From assembly GCA_016704565.1 (NCBI GenBank), contig JADIZV010000002.1, forward strand, positions 124,001-188,000: a stretch of DNA of 64,000 nucleotides, written 5' to 3'. The notes under the pieces are model-generated. The model saw nothing but the letters and a program-made list of their open reading frames with translations, was not told the origin of the DNA and did not search any database. The position numbers were made by a program, and so were the translations under genes. This DNA is from Candidatus Phosphoribacter baldrii. GTDB lineage: Bacteria > Actinomycetota > Actinomycetes > Actinomycetales > Dermatophilaceae. Shown here one piece after another: positions 53,089-61,501 of this stretch; the stretch's first letter is position 1; every line of letters starts with the position of its first letter.

Positions 53089-53886
53089 TCAGGTGACGTC
53101 GCGGCGCAGGGTGAGCATGGTGCCGATCACGGCCATGACGACCGCGTAGGCCCCGAGGACGAGCGCTGCCCCCCACCACTCGAACACCGGGATGGTGACT
53201 CCTTCGCCGGCCTGGTTGGTCGCCCCTAGCACGGCGGTCGTCGCGCTGGAGGGGAAGAACTTGACGATCCCACGGCCCCAGTCCTGGGTGGCGAACAGGA
53301 AGCTCAGCAGGGGTTCGACGATCCAGGCGACGCCGATGGCGATGAACAGGGCGGCGATCTGGTTGGGGATAAGGATGCCGATGCCCAGGCCGATGAGCGC
53401 CCACAGGCCAAGGACCAACAACGACAGGGCCAGCGTCCGGGCGATCGACACGTCCGGCCACACTGCGTGGCCCTTCATGTTGAGGATGGCGGCGCCGACC
53501 GCGAACGACGAGAGCACGGAGGCCAGGCCGTACATCACCCCGATGCCCAGCAGGGCGATGACCTTGGCCAACATGACCTTGGCCCGTTTGGGGGTCGCCA
53601 GCAAGGTGCCGGTGATCGTCTTGTGGCGGTATTCGGAGCCGACGGTGAGCACGCCGATGGCCAGGGTGAGCAGGTAGGAGACCTGGATGCCGCCGGTGTA
53701 GACCGTGCGGGCCAGCTCGGCGTCGGACATCGTCCCGAAGCCGAACCCCTCGGACGCCGAACTGGTGAGCAGCAAGGCGTTGAGGGCCGAAAAGGCCAGC
53801 CCGGACAGGACGACGGCCAGGCCCATGCCCCACCACATCCGGGTGGTGAAGAACTTGCGGAACTCGGAGCGGATGGCGAGCACCAT
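53089..53886 (-). CDS. ABC-2 type transporter permease
   Basis: A 265-aa ABC-2 membrane subunit with six hydrophobic segments (MGLAVVLSGLAFSALNALLL; VSYLLTLAIGVLTVGSEYRH; VIALLGIGVMYGLASVLSSF; LALSLLVLGLWALIGLGIGI; AALFIAIGVAWIVEPLLSFL; ALVLGAYAVVMAVIGTMLTL). SEYRHKTI is the usual cytoplasmic loop motif. The ATG overlaps the ATPase stop. Probable exporter of a drug, lipid or peptide; substrate unknown. Confidence 0.88.
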   Translation of the reverse strand: MVLAIRSEFRKFFTTRMWWGMGLAVVLSGLAFSALNALLLTSSASEGFGFGTMSDAELARTVYTGGIQVSYLLTLAIGVLTVGSEYRHKTITGTLLATPKRAKVMLAKVIALLGIGVMYGLASVLSSFAVGAAILNMKGHAVWPDVSIARTLALSLLVLGLWALIGLGIGILIPNQIAALFIAIGVAWIVEPLLSFLFATQDWGRGIVKFFPSSATTAVLGATNQAGEGVTIPVFEWWGAALVLGAYAVVMAVIGTMLTLRRDVT

Positions 53887-54917
53887 CAGATGGACCCTCC
53901 GTCCTGGGAGGTGGCGGGCGCGGGTGGCAATCCGTCTCCGGGCGGCGGCGCGCCCAGGTTGCGGTTGCGGTGTTCGGGGGCCGAGGTCAGCCGGAAGAAG
54001 AGGTCTTCCAGGTCGCTGGCCAGCGGGCGCAGCTCGTGCAGCGCGACGCCGCCGAGGAAGGCGAGCTCGCCGACGCGAGCCACGTCGTGGCTCTTGACGG
54101 TGAGGCCACCGCCGCCGTCGGTGGCCGGCTCGGACAGCAGACCTCCCGCCAGCAGTGCGCTGCGCAGGGCGGCCTCGTCGGCGGCGCGGACGAAGACGGT
54201 CGGCTCGCCGCGCAGGCTCGCGATCGGCCCCTGCGCGACGCTGCGGCCGTTGGCGATGATGACGACGTCATCGACGGTCTGCTCGACCTCGGAGAGCATG
54301 TGGCTGGATACGAGGATCGTCTTCCCCTGGGCGGCCAAGTGCCGCAGGAACTCGCGCAGCCACCGGATCCCTTCGGGGTCCAGGCCGTTGGCCGGCTCGT
54401 CGAGCAGCAACACCTGCGGGTCGCCCAGCAGCGCCGCCGCGAGGGCGAGCCGCTGCCGCATCCCCATCGAGTAGCCGCCGGCCCGTTGCCGCGCCGGTGC
54501 CGGGATGCCGACCAGTTCCAGGAGCTCATCGACCCGTCGGGTCGGTATGCCGCTCGCATCGGCGAGCACGCGCAGGTGGTCACGACCGCTGCGGCCGGGG
54601 TGGAAGTTGCTGGCCTCGAGTGAGGCGCCGACGGTCTGCAACGGCTGCGCCAGGTCGTGATACGTCGACCCGCCGATCGTGGCGGTGCCCGCCGTCGGCT
54701 GGACGAGCCCGAGCAGCATCCGCAAGGTGGTCGTCTTGCCGGCCCCGTTGGGGCCGAGGAAGCCGGTGACCCGGCCGGGCTCGACGGTGAAGTCGAGATT
54801 GTCGACGGCGGTGAGCCGGCCAAAGCGTTTGGTGAGCCCGGCGACGGCGATCTGCACGCCGGGCCGGGCGGGAGCCCCGGGGGAGCCGGGGCCGTGGGAG
54901 AGGGTAGCGGTCGTCAT
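53886..54917 (-). CDS. ABC transporter ATP-binding protein
   Basis: A 343-aa ABC ATPase: VAGLTKRFG, Walker A GPNGAGKTTT, signature GYSMGMRQRLALAAALLG (the usual SGG replaced by SMG), Walker B VLLLDEPANGLDPEG, and the H-loop VSSH. C-terminal ~40 residues are Pro/Gly-rich. ATG 54917 begins TTATLSHGPG; the upstream codon at 54977 adds unconserved sequence. Operon with the overlapping ABC-2 permease; bacitracin/antibiotic-type exporters share this arrangement. Confidence 0.9.
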   Translation of the reverse strand: MTTATLSHGPGSPGAPARPGVQIAVAGLTKRFGRLTAVDNLDFTVEPGRVTGFLGPNGAGKTTTLRMLLGLVQPTAGTATIGGSTYHDLAQPLQTVGASLEASNFHPGRSGRDHLRVLADASGIPTRRVDELLELVGIPAPARQRAGGYSMGMRQRLALAAALLGDPQVLLLDEPANGLDPEGIRWLREFLRHLAAQGKTILVSSHMLSEVEQTVDDVVIIANGRSVAQGPIASLRGEPTVFVRAADEAALRSALLAGGLLSEPATDGGGGLTVKSHDVARVGELAFLGGVALHELRPLASDLEDLFFRLTSAPEHRNRNLGAPPPGDGLPPAPATSQDGGSI

Positions 54918-55000
54918 GGTCGGGTCAGTGTCCCCTGAGTGGTGGTCATACCCCCATCGAAACCCGCCAAGCGACATCCCGCCACCCGGAAACGCGGGAT

Positions 55001-56143
55001 TCAGCCAACGTTCAGGGTCCGCTCAGGGTCTTCCCCCGGTTCGGGGAGGCCGAGAACGCTGCGGGAGCGGTGGTCGAGGTAGGCGACGGCGGCCCCGAAC
55101 TCGGCGAAGGCCGGGTTGGTCGTCTGGCCGTGGAAGAACCGGAAGTGGATCTGCTGAGCGATGACGGCGAGGCGGAACAACCCGAACACCTCGTAGAACC
55201 GCCACTGCTCCGTGCTGACCTCCAGCCCGGCCCGGTCGGCGTAGTGCTCGACAACCTCGGCCCGGGTGAGCATTCCCGGCGCGTGCGTGGGCTGGCGGCG
55301 CAGGCGGCGCATCACCGGGTCGTCGTCGGCCTGCACCCAGTAGGCGAGGGCCGACCCGAGGTCCATGAGCGGGTCTCCGACCGTGGCCAGCTCCCAGTCG
55401 AGGACGCCGACGATGCGGGTCGGCTCGGCGGGGTCGAGCACGAGGTTGTCGAACCGGAAGTCGTTGTGGATCAACGCGGTTCCGCGGTCCGGGGGTTGGT
55501 GGCCCGCGAGCCAGGCCATCACCGTCTCAGCGTCCGGGACGTCAGGCGTGCGGGCCCGGCGATAGCGCTCGGACCATCCGGCGACCTGTCGCGCGACGTA
55601 GCCGGGCCCCCGGCCGAGGGCGGACAAGCCGGCGGCGTCGACATCGACGGCATGCAGATCGGCCAGCGTGTCGATCGCTGTGACGCAGAGGCGCCGCGTG
55701 GCATCGGCGCTCAGACCCAGCTCCGGCGGGATGTCCCGGCGCAGGATGAGACCCTCGACGCGCTCCATGACATAGAAGTCACTGCCCAGGATCGCCTCGT
55801 CCTGGCAGTAGGCCACCATTCGCGGGACGAGCGGGAAGGCCGGGGCGAGAGCCGCCTGCAGGTCGTGCTCGCGCCGCATGTCGTGAGCACCTTTGGCCTT
55901 GGTGCCGACCGGGGGGCGGCGCAGCACGAGGTCGCGGCCGGAGGGGAAGGTGGGCGAGGCGGCATACCGCAGGAGGTAGGTGAGGTTCGACGCACCGCCA
56001 CCGAACTGCCCAACCGTGGGTATCCCGGCCAACCCCGTTGCGTCTGTGGCGTTCTCGCGCAGCCACCCGGCCACGCGCTCGATGTCGAAGGCGTCCTCGT
56101 CGCGCACCGGCCCCGCGCCGTCCGGGGGAGCGGCGGCGGTCAC
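55001..56143 (-). CDS. APH-family phosphotransferase of the ACAD10/11 N-terminal type
   Basis: A 380-aa aminoglycoside-phosphotransferase-fold kinase with an intact active site: GGASNLTYLLR glycine loop, IHNDFRFDNLVLDP catalytic loop with Asp, and VLDWELATVGDPLMDLG metal-binding motif. The sequence resembles the kinase half of eukaryotic ACAD10/11, which phosphorylates 4-hydroxyacyl-CoAs. The GTG at 56143 overlaps the stop of the acyl-CoA dehydrogenase gene by 4 nt, so kinase and dehydrogenase are encoded as a coupled pair rather than a fusion. Aminoglycoside resistance is a less likely reading. Confidence 0.88.
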   Translation of the reverse strand: MTAAAPPDGAGPVRDEDAFDIERVAGWLRENATDATGLAGIPTVGQFGGGASNLTYLLRYAASPTFPSGRDLVLRRPPVGTKAKGAHDMRREHDLQAALAPAFPLVPRMVAYCQDEAILGSDFYVMERVEGLILRRDIPPELGLSADATRRLCVTAIDTLADLHAVDVDAAGLSALGRGPGYVARQVAGWSERYRRARTPDVPDAETVMAWLAGHQPPDRGTALIHNDFRFDNLVLDPAEPTRIVGVLDWELATVGDPLMDLGSALAYWVQADDDPVMRRLRRQPTHAPGMLTRAEVVEHYADRAGLEVSTEQWRFYEVFGLFRLAVIAQQIHFRFFHGQTTNPAFAEFGAAVAYLDHRSRSVLGLPEPGEDPERTLNVG

Positions 56144-57402
56144 CGGTGGTCTGACTGGTAGGGCCGCAGCAGGTGGCGGGCGACGACGCCGAGGTGGACC
56201 TCGTCCGGCCCGTCCGCGAGGCGCAGGGCACGTGCCCCCGCGTATGCCGCAGCAAGCGGGGTGTCCGCGCTGACGCCCGCGCCGCCGTGCAGCTGGATCG
56301 CCAGGTCGATGACCTGGCAGGCCATCCGGGGGACGGCTGCCTTGATCTCGCTCACCTCGGAAGCCGCGCCGGCGACGCCGACGGTGTCCAGCTTCCAGGC
56401 GCAGTGCAGGACGTGCAGTCGGGCCTGGTTGATGGCGATCCGGGCCTCGGCGAGGCGCTCGCGGTTACCGCCGAGGTTGGCCAGCGGCTTGCCGAAGGCG
56501 ACCCGGGCGCTGGCTCGCGCGCAGGCGAGCTCGAGGGCCCGCTCGGCCAGCCCGATGAGCCGCATGCAGTGGTGGACCCGACCGGGACCGAGCCGTCCTT
56601 GGGCGATGGCGAAGGCCTGGCCGGGCCCGCCGATGATCGCCGAGGCGGGCAGCCGGACGTCCGTGAGCGAGACCTGGCCGTGCCCGAGCGGCTCGTCCCA
56701 CTGGCCGAGGGCGGGCATGACCCGCTCGATGGTGACGCCGGGGGCGTCGAGGGGCACGAGGACCATCGAGTGCCGGGCATGCTTGGGGGCCAGCGGGTCG
56801 GTCACCCCCATGAAGATCCCGACCGCGCAGTCGGGGTGACCGACACCGGTCGACCACCACTTGCGGCCGTCCACGACGACCTCGTCGCCGTCCAAGCGCG
56901 CGGTGGCTGCCATCGTCGTCGCGTCGGAGGAGGCCACGTCGGGCTCGGTCATGAGGAAGGCGCTGCGGATCCGCCCGTCGAGGAGGGGTTCGAGCCAGGT
57001 GCCCTTCTGTTCCGCAGAGCCATACCTGAGCAGCACCTCCATGTTGCCGGTGTCCGGGGCGTTGCAGTTGAAGATGAGCGGCGCCAGGCCGCTGCGTCCG
57101 GTCTGCTCGGCGATGGGGGCGTAGTCGACGTTCGTGAGGCCCGCGGCGCCGTCGGTGCCGAAGCGGGCGGCATACGGGCCCTCGTGGCCGGCCGGGAGGA
57201 AGAGGTTCCACAGTCCCTGGGAGCGGGCCTGGCTCTGCAGTTCACCGATGAGCGGATGGACGGTCCACGGGTTGCCGCCGGTGTCGCGGCGGGTCTGGAC
57301 GTCGGCGAGGATCTCGGGCTCGACCGGCTCGATGCGGCTGTCGATGAAGTCTCGGACGCGGGCGGTGAGGTCGGCAGACCTCGGCGAAGGCGTGAAGTCC
57401 AC
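56140..57402 (-). CDS. Acyl-CoA dehydrogenase of the ACAD10/11 type
   Basis: A 420-aa flavoenzyme: LMTEPDVASSDATTMAATAR, VDGRKWWSTGVGHPDCAVGI, GRVHHCMRLIGLAERALELA, AFGKPLANLG, QLHGGAGVSADTPLAAAYAG. These are the hallmarks of the ACAD10/11 clade rather than ordinary beta-oxidation enzymes (compare the gene at 47593-48750). With the adjoining kinase it probably converts 4-phospho-acyl-CoA to an enoyl-CoA, opening 4-hydroxy acids to beta-oxidation. GTG 57402 is used; divergent from the CNNM gene. Confidence 0.9.
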   Translation of the reverse strand: MDFTPSPRSADLTARVRDFIDSRIEPVEPEILADVQTRRDTGGNPWTVHPLIGELQSQARSQGLWNLFLPAGHEGPYAARFGTDGAAGLTNVDYAPIAEQTGRSGLAPLIFNCNAPDTGNMEVLLRYGSAEQKGTWLEPLLDGRIRSAFLMTEPDVASSDATTMAATARLDGDEVVVDGRKWWSTGVGHPDCAVGIFMGVTDPLAPKHARHSMVLVPLDAPGVTIERVMPALGQWDEPLGHGQVSLTDVRLPASAIIGGPGQAFAIAQGRLGPGRVHHCMRLIGLAERALELACARASARVAFGKPLANLGGNRERLAEARIAINQARLHVLHCAWKLDTVGVAGAASEVSEIKAAVPRMACQVIDLAIQLHGGAGVSADTPLAAAYAGARALRLADGPDEVHLGVVARHLLRPYQSDHR

Positions 57403-57457
57403 CTCTTGACCCTAGCCCCGGTCGGCTCCAGACGTGAGTGCACGTGCGTGCGCTCGT

Positions 57458-57463
57458 TACAGT
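57458..57463 (+). promoter_or_regulatory. -10 box of a leaderless promoter
   Basis: TACAGT ends 9 nt before the ATG at 57473, with no ribosome site; the same hexamer precedes the ferritin-like gene. Confidence 0.45.
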
Positions 57464-57472
57464 GGGCGGACT

Positions 57473-58927
57473 ATGGGCGAATGGCTGCTGGCGCTCCTCG
57501 CGGTGGTCCTCACCGTGGGGACGGCGGTGTTCGTCGCGACCGAGTTCTCGCTGGTGGCCCTGGACCGGCCGACGGTTCAACAGGCGATCGACTCCGGTGA
57601 CACGCGCGCTCGCGGGGTGCTGGCTTCGCTGCGCCGGCTGTCGACGCAGCTCTCGGCAGCCCAGGTCGGCATCACCATGACCACCCTCATGGTCGGCTAT
57701 TTGGCCCAACCGTCGATCGGACGGCTGTTATCGGTCCCGCTCGGGACGTTCTTGCCGGCAACATCGGTCGAGTCGGTCTCGACCGGAGTGGCATTGGTGC
57801 TCGTCACGCTGTTCTCGATGGTGTTCGGCGAGTTGGTGCCGCAGTTCCTCGGCATCTCGGCACCGTTAGCGACGGCCAAGGTCGTCGCGCTGCCGGTTCG
57901 GGCGTTCTCGGCCGCGGCCAAGCCTCTCATCGTGCTGCTCAATGGGTCGGCCAACGGCTTCCTGCGCGGGATGGGGATCGAGCCGCAGGAAGAGCTGTCC
58001 GGGGCGCGCACGCCGCAGGAGCTCGCCAGCCTGGTGCGGCGCTCGGCCGAGGCCGGGACGATGGAGCTCACGACCGCCGAGCGGGTGACCCGGACCCTGG
58101 ACTTCGGCGACCGGACCGCGGCGGACGTCATGACCTCAAGGGTCCGGGCGACAAGCATCGAGCGCCGAGCCACGGCGACGGATGTTGCCGAGCTGGCCCG
58201 GCGGACGGGCCACTCGAGGTTCCCGGTGGTCGGGGAGGACTGGGACGACGTCGATGGGATCGTCCATGTCAAGCGAGCCTTGGCCGTCCCACCCGAACGT
58301 CGCGACCTGGTCCCGGTGTCCGCCCTCATGGTGGACCACGTGATGGTGCCGGAGACGATCCGGCTGGATGCGCTGCTCGGGCAGCTGCGCGAGTCGGGGC
58401 TGCAGATGGCGGTCGTCGTCGACGAATACGGCGGGACGGCCGGGGTGGTCACCCTGGAGGACGTCGTCGAGGAGATCGTCGGGGACATCGCCGACGAGCA
58501 CGACTGGTCGGGGGTCACCGGCCGCCGCGCCAAGGACGGATCGTGGTCGGTCCCGGGCACGTGGCGTCCCGACGAGGTGCGGACCCGGCTGGGCGCTCCG
58601 GTGCCGGACCACCCGGCATACGCGACGGTCGGTGGGTTTCTCATGGCGGCCCTGGGGCGGGTGCCCGAGCGCGGTGATGTCGTCACCCTTCCGGGCTGGA
58701 AGGTGCGGGTCCAGCGGATGGAAGGACGCCGGGTGGCGCGGGTCCGGGTCATCCCGGCGACCTCGCGGGAGTTGTCCGTCCCCTCGCCCGCGGGTGCGAT
58801 CGAGCCCACTCGGGCGCCCCGAGGTCCCGGTGGTGCAGTGCGCTCGGGCCGGGCCGAGTCAGCCGATCCCGTGGGTTCGTCGGCGCCTGCCATCGAGGTT
58901 TCGGATCGGCCCGAGGTCCAGCCGTGA
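57473..58927 (+). CDS. CNNM/HlyC-CorC family membrane protein, copy 1
   Basis: A 484-aa protein: DUF21 membrane domain (residues ~1-200, helices at LLALLAVVLTVGTAVFVATE, AQVGITMTTLMVGYLA, STGVALVLVTLFSMVFGELV), a CBS pair (~205-335, DVMTSRVRATSIERRATATD; VVVDEYGGTAGVVTLEDVVE) and a C-terminal CorC_HlyC domain. The last ~55 residues are disordered. Such proteins move or sense Mg2+/Co2+ at the membrane. The stop overlaps copy 2 (GTGA). Start at ATG 57473 follows a leaderless box. Confidence 0.92.
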   Translation: MGEWLLALLAVVLTVGTAVFVATEFSLVALDRPTVQQAIDSGDTRARGVLASLRRLSTQLSAAQVGITMTTLMVGYLAQPSIGRLLSVPLGTFLPATSVESVSTGVALVLVTLFSMVFGELVPQFLGISAPLATAKVVALPVRAFSAAAKPLIVLLNGSANGFLRGMGIEPQEELSGARTPQELASLVRRSAEAGTMELTTAERVTRTLDFGDRTAADVMTSRVRATSIERRATATDVAELARRTGHSRFPVVGEDWDDVDGIVHVKRALAVPPERRDLVPVSALMVDHVMVPETIRLDALLGQLRESGLQMAVVVDEYGGTAGVVTLEDVVEEIVGDIADEHDWSGVTGRRAKDGSWSVPGTWRPDEVRTRLGAPVPDHPAYATVGGFLMAALGRVPERGDVVTLPGWKVRVQRMEGRRVARVRVIPATSRELSVPSPAGAIEPTRAPRGPGGAVRSGRAESADPVGSSAPAIEVSDRPEVQP

Positions 58928-59967
58928 GCCACGCGAGCGCTTTGTGGATCTCCCTCGGGCTGTTGCTCGGGAATGCCTTCTTCGTCGGCGCGGAGTTCGC
59001 CGCGATGGCTGCCCGGCGCTCGGCGCTGGAGCCGATGGCGGCGGCCGGAAGCGCCCGCGCCGCAACGTGTTTGGCCGCCCTGGAACAGATGGGGTCGATG
59101 CTCGCGACGGCTCAGCTGGGCATCACTATCTGCTCGGTGGGGCTGGGCGCCCTGGCCGAAGCGGCGCTGCACGAGGTGCTCCATCCTGTCTTCGCGCTGT
59201 TGCCGTTGGGGGAGGTGTGGGTCAACGGGCTGTCCTTCGCCGGGGCGCTGCTGGTCGTGGTCTATCTCCACGTCGTCGCCGGCGAGATGATCCCGAAGAA
59301 CCTCGCGCTCGCCGGTCCCGAGCGCTCGGCGCTCATCCTCGTCCCCGCGCTGTTGTTCGTCTCACGGGTGCTGCGCCCGGTGGTTGGGGTCATGGAGTGG
59401 ATCGCCAAGGGCCTGGTGCGAGTGCTGTTCCGGATCGAGCCGAAGGACGAAATCGCCTCGGCGTTCACCGTCGATGAGGTCGCTCACATCCTCGCCGAGA
59501 GTGAGCGGGAGGGGCTCATCGAGGACCGGGCCGAGGGGCTGGTGCGATCCGCCCTGGAGTTCTCGGCCAAGCAGGCGGGCGACGTGTGCGTGCCAGTCGA
59601 CCGCCTCGTGACGGTCGCCAAAGGGATCACGCCTGAGGAGGTCGAGCGTCTGGTCGCCCGGACGGGCTTCTCGCGCTATCCCTTCATCGACAAGGACGGC
59701 CAGGTCGCGGGCTATCTCCACCTCAAAGATGTCCTGTATGCCGCCGACGCCGCCGCCCGGACCGAGAAGGTCCCGCGCAAGCGCCTGCGACGGATGGCGA
59801 CCGTGGCACCCACCGAGGAGATCGAGGACGTGCTCGCGATCATGCGCAGCAACGGGACTCACCTGGCCCGCGTCGTCGAGGCGGACGGCAGGGTGACCGG
59901 CGTGGTGTTCCTTGAAGACGTCATCGAAGAGCTCGTCGGCACCATTCGCGACGCGGAGACTCGCTGA
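58924..59967 (+). CDS. CNNM/HlyC-CorC family membrane protein, copy 2
   Basis: A 347-aa partner of copy 1: DUF21 membrane domain (LWISLGLLLGNAFFVGAEFA; LGITICSVGLGALAEAAL; GALLVVVYLHVVAGEMIPKN) and CBS pair (DVCVPVDRLVTVAKGITPEE; LARVVEADGRVTGVVFLEDV) but no CorC_HlyC domain. The GTG start lies in the overlap with copy 1; the two unequal subunits may act together. It ends shortly before a tRNA gene on the other strand. Confidence 0.92.
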   Translation: MSHASALWISLGLLLGNAFFVGAEFAAMAARRSALEPMAAAGSARAATCLAALEQMGSMLATAQLGITICSVGLGALAEAALHEVLHPVFALLPLGEVWVNGLSFAGALLVVVYLHVVAGEMIPKNLALAGPERSALILVPALLFVSRVLRPVVGVMEWIAKGLVRVLFRIEPKDEIASAFTVDEVAHILAESEREGLIEDRAEGLVRSALEFSAKQAGDVCVPVDRLVTVAKGITPEEVERLVARTGFSRYPFIDKDGQVAGYLHLKDVLYAADAAARTEKVPRKRLRRMATVAPTEEIEDVLAIMRSNGTHLARVVEADGRVTGVVFLEDVIEELVGTIRDAETR

Positions 59968-60087
59968 CCGGACCCGCTCGTGCTCCTGTCAGGCGAGGCG
60001 GCGCGCGGCTCGACGGCACGCTCGCGCACAACGCACGAACGGACCGACCAGCAGCGAGTCTCGCTGCCAGACGGTCCGTGTGGGCCG

Positions 60088-60159
60088 TGCCCCCGGCAGG
60101 ATTCGAACCTGCGCCCCCGCCTCCGGAGGGCGGTGCTCTATCCCCTGAGCTACGGGGGC
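60088..60159 (-). tRNA. tRNA-Arg (anticodon CCG)
   Basis: The minus strand folds into a complete cloverleaf: acceptor GCCCCCG / CGGGGGC, D-arm GCTC / GAGC, anticodon stem CCGCC / GGCGG around loop CTCCGGA (anticodon CCG, reading CGG codons), and T-arm GCAGG-TTCGAAT-CCTGC. Discriminator base A; CCA is not encoded. 72 nt by this alignment. Confidence 0.95.
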
Positions 60160-60238
60160 TCAACGCTCCGGCGTCCATCATGTGGACGACTCATCTGTGG
60201 ATGCTGCCGAATGTCGCGCCTGGAGGAGGGTATCAGCC

Positions 60239-60244
60239 TAGGCT
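60239..60244 (+). promoter_or_regulatory. -10 box of a leaderless promoter
   Basis: TAGGCT ends 7 nt before the GTG at 60252, with no ribosome site. It would drive the receiver-DALR-lysA-hom operon. Confidence 0.45.
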
Positions 60245-60251
60245 GACCATC

Positions 60252-60692
60252 GTGGAACCCACGCTGGGGGCAGGGTGGGGGGGTCGTGGCGTCGTGCTCG
60301 TGTGCGACGACACTGAGTCGATCCGTCGGCTGCTCCGGATCAACCTCGAGCTGGATGGCTTCGAGGTTCTTGAGGCATGCGACGGAGCGGCCGCCCTCGG
60401 GATGCTCAACGCGCTCAAGGACCAGGATCGGCTCCCAAACGTGGTGCTTCTCGACGCCCAGATGTCCCCGTTCGACGGCTGGTGGGCGCTGGACCAGATC
60501 CGGGCCTGCCCGCGCCTGTCGAAGATCCCGGTCCTCATGGCCACCGCCGAAAACGTGTGCGAGGACAAGCAGGCGATGCTCGCCCGCGGCCTGGACGCCT
60601 GCATCCAGAAGCCGTTCGACCCTGATGCCGTGCTCGATCTCGTGGCTGGATACGTCCGCGAGGGCCGCGCCCATGTCCCCCAGGTGATGTGA
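60252..60692 (+). CDS. Single-domain response regulator
   Basis: A 146-aa CheY-like receiver with no output domain: acidic pair Asp19/Asp20, phosphoacceptor Asp68 in VVLLDAQMSPFDG, Thr98 in MATAE, and Lys120 in IQKPFDP. All catalytic residues are present, so it should be phosphorylated. No kinase lies next to it; PdtaS is 18 kb away and unrelated in position. GTG 60252 is set by the leaderless box; the frame continues upstream through the tRNA region. The stop overlaps the DALR gene by 3 nt. Confidence 0.88.
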   Translation: MEPTLGAGWGGRGVVLVCDDTESIRRLLRINLELDGFEVLEACDGAAALGMLNALKDQDRLPNVVLLDAQMSPFDGWWALDQIRACPRLSKIPVLMATAENVCEDKQAMLARGLDACIQKPFDPDAVLDLVAGYVREGRAHVPQVM

Positions 60693-61498
60693 GCCTCGAC
60701 GCGCTCGCCCGGGCGGTCGCTGACGCCGCGGCATACCTCTCCCGTATGCCGGTCACCCCGGCACCCCTGGAACGCACCGACCGCGCGCCCTGGGTGTGGG
60801 TCACTGCCCAGGCTCGGCGCGCCCAGGTGGACCCGCGTGCGTTGGCCGCCGCCCTGCGGCGCGACGACCGGATCGACGCGGTGGCGACCCGCCCCGACGG
60901 TCTGCTGGAGGTCACCGTCACCCCGAACTTCGTCGCTGCGGCCCTGCGCGACCTGGCTTCCGGGTCCGGTATGCCGTCCGCCCCCCTACCGCTCGTGCCC
61001 GCCGGTCCCGAGGGTGACGCCTTCCGACTGGCGGTCAGCCGGTTCGAGGCAGCCCGCATCGCTGGTGGCGCTGCGCCGCTGCCTGCGCAGATCGCGGCTC
61101 GGCGCACCCTCGATAACCCGGTCATGGTGGTCCTGCTCGCTCACGCCAGGGCGGCCCGGGTTGCGGAGCAGGTTCTGGGCTCCGGGCCGTCCTCGGTCGA
61201 CCCGAGCGCGCTTCGCACACTCACTGATCCCCTGGACCTGGCCCTGCTCGCCGAAGTCCTCGACGCGCCCCGCCGACTGGCCTGGCACGAGACCCGACCC
61301 CAGGAGGTGGCGGCGGGCCTGCTCGCGGTGGCGACGGCATACCTGGCCTGGGAGGAGCACTGCCCCGGGCTCCCGACCCGACCCGGCGAGGTGACGACCG
61401 CGCGGCACCTGGCCCGCCAGCTCGTCTCGCTGGCCGGACGAAGTGTCTTGGAGCGTGGAATGGCGGTGCTCGGCGTCAGCGCCCCCGCGAGGATGTGA
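60689..61498 (+). CDS. Orphan DALR anticodon-binding-domain protein
   Basis: A 269-aa protein resembling only the tRNA-recognition parts of arginyl-tRNA synthetase: an N-terminal region (SLDALARAVADAAAYLSRMP) and a C-terminal DALR-like helical domain (TDPLDLALLAEVLDAPRRLA; EVAAGLLAVATAYLAWEEHC). It has no Rossmann catalytic domain and no HIGH or KMSKS motif. It occupies the place before lysA where argS lies in many actinobacteria, and a tRNA-Arg gene sits just upstream. The GTG overlaps the receiver stop. A tRNA-binding role is inferred. Confidence 0.7.
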   Translation: MSLDALARAVADAAAYLSRMPVTPAPLERTDRAPWVWVTAQARRAQVDPRALAAALRRDDRIDAVATRPDGLLEVTVTPNFVAAALRDLASGSGMPSAPLPLVPAGPEGDAFRLAVSRFEAARIAGGAAPLPAQIAARRTLDNPVMVVLLAHARAARVAEQVLGSGPSSVDPSALRTLTDPLDLALLAEVLDAPRRLAWHETRPQEVAAGLLAVATAYLAWEEHCPGLPTRPGEVTTARHLARQLVSLAGRSVLERGMAVLGVSAPARM

Positions 61499-61501
61499 CC
61501 C

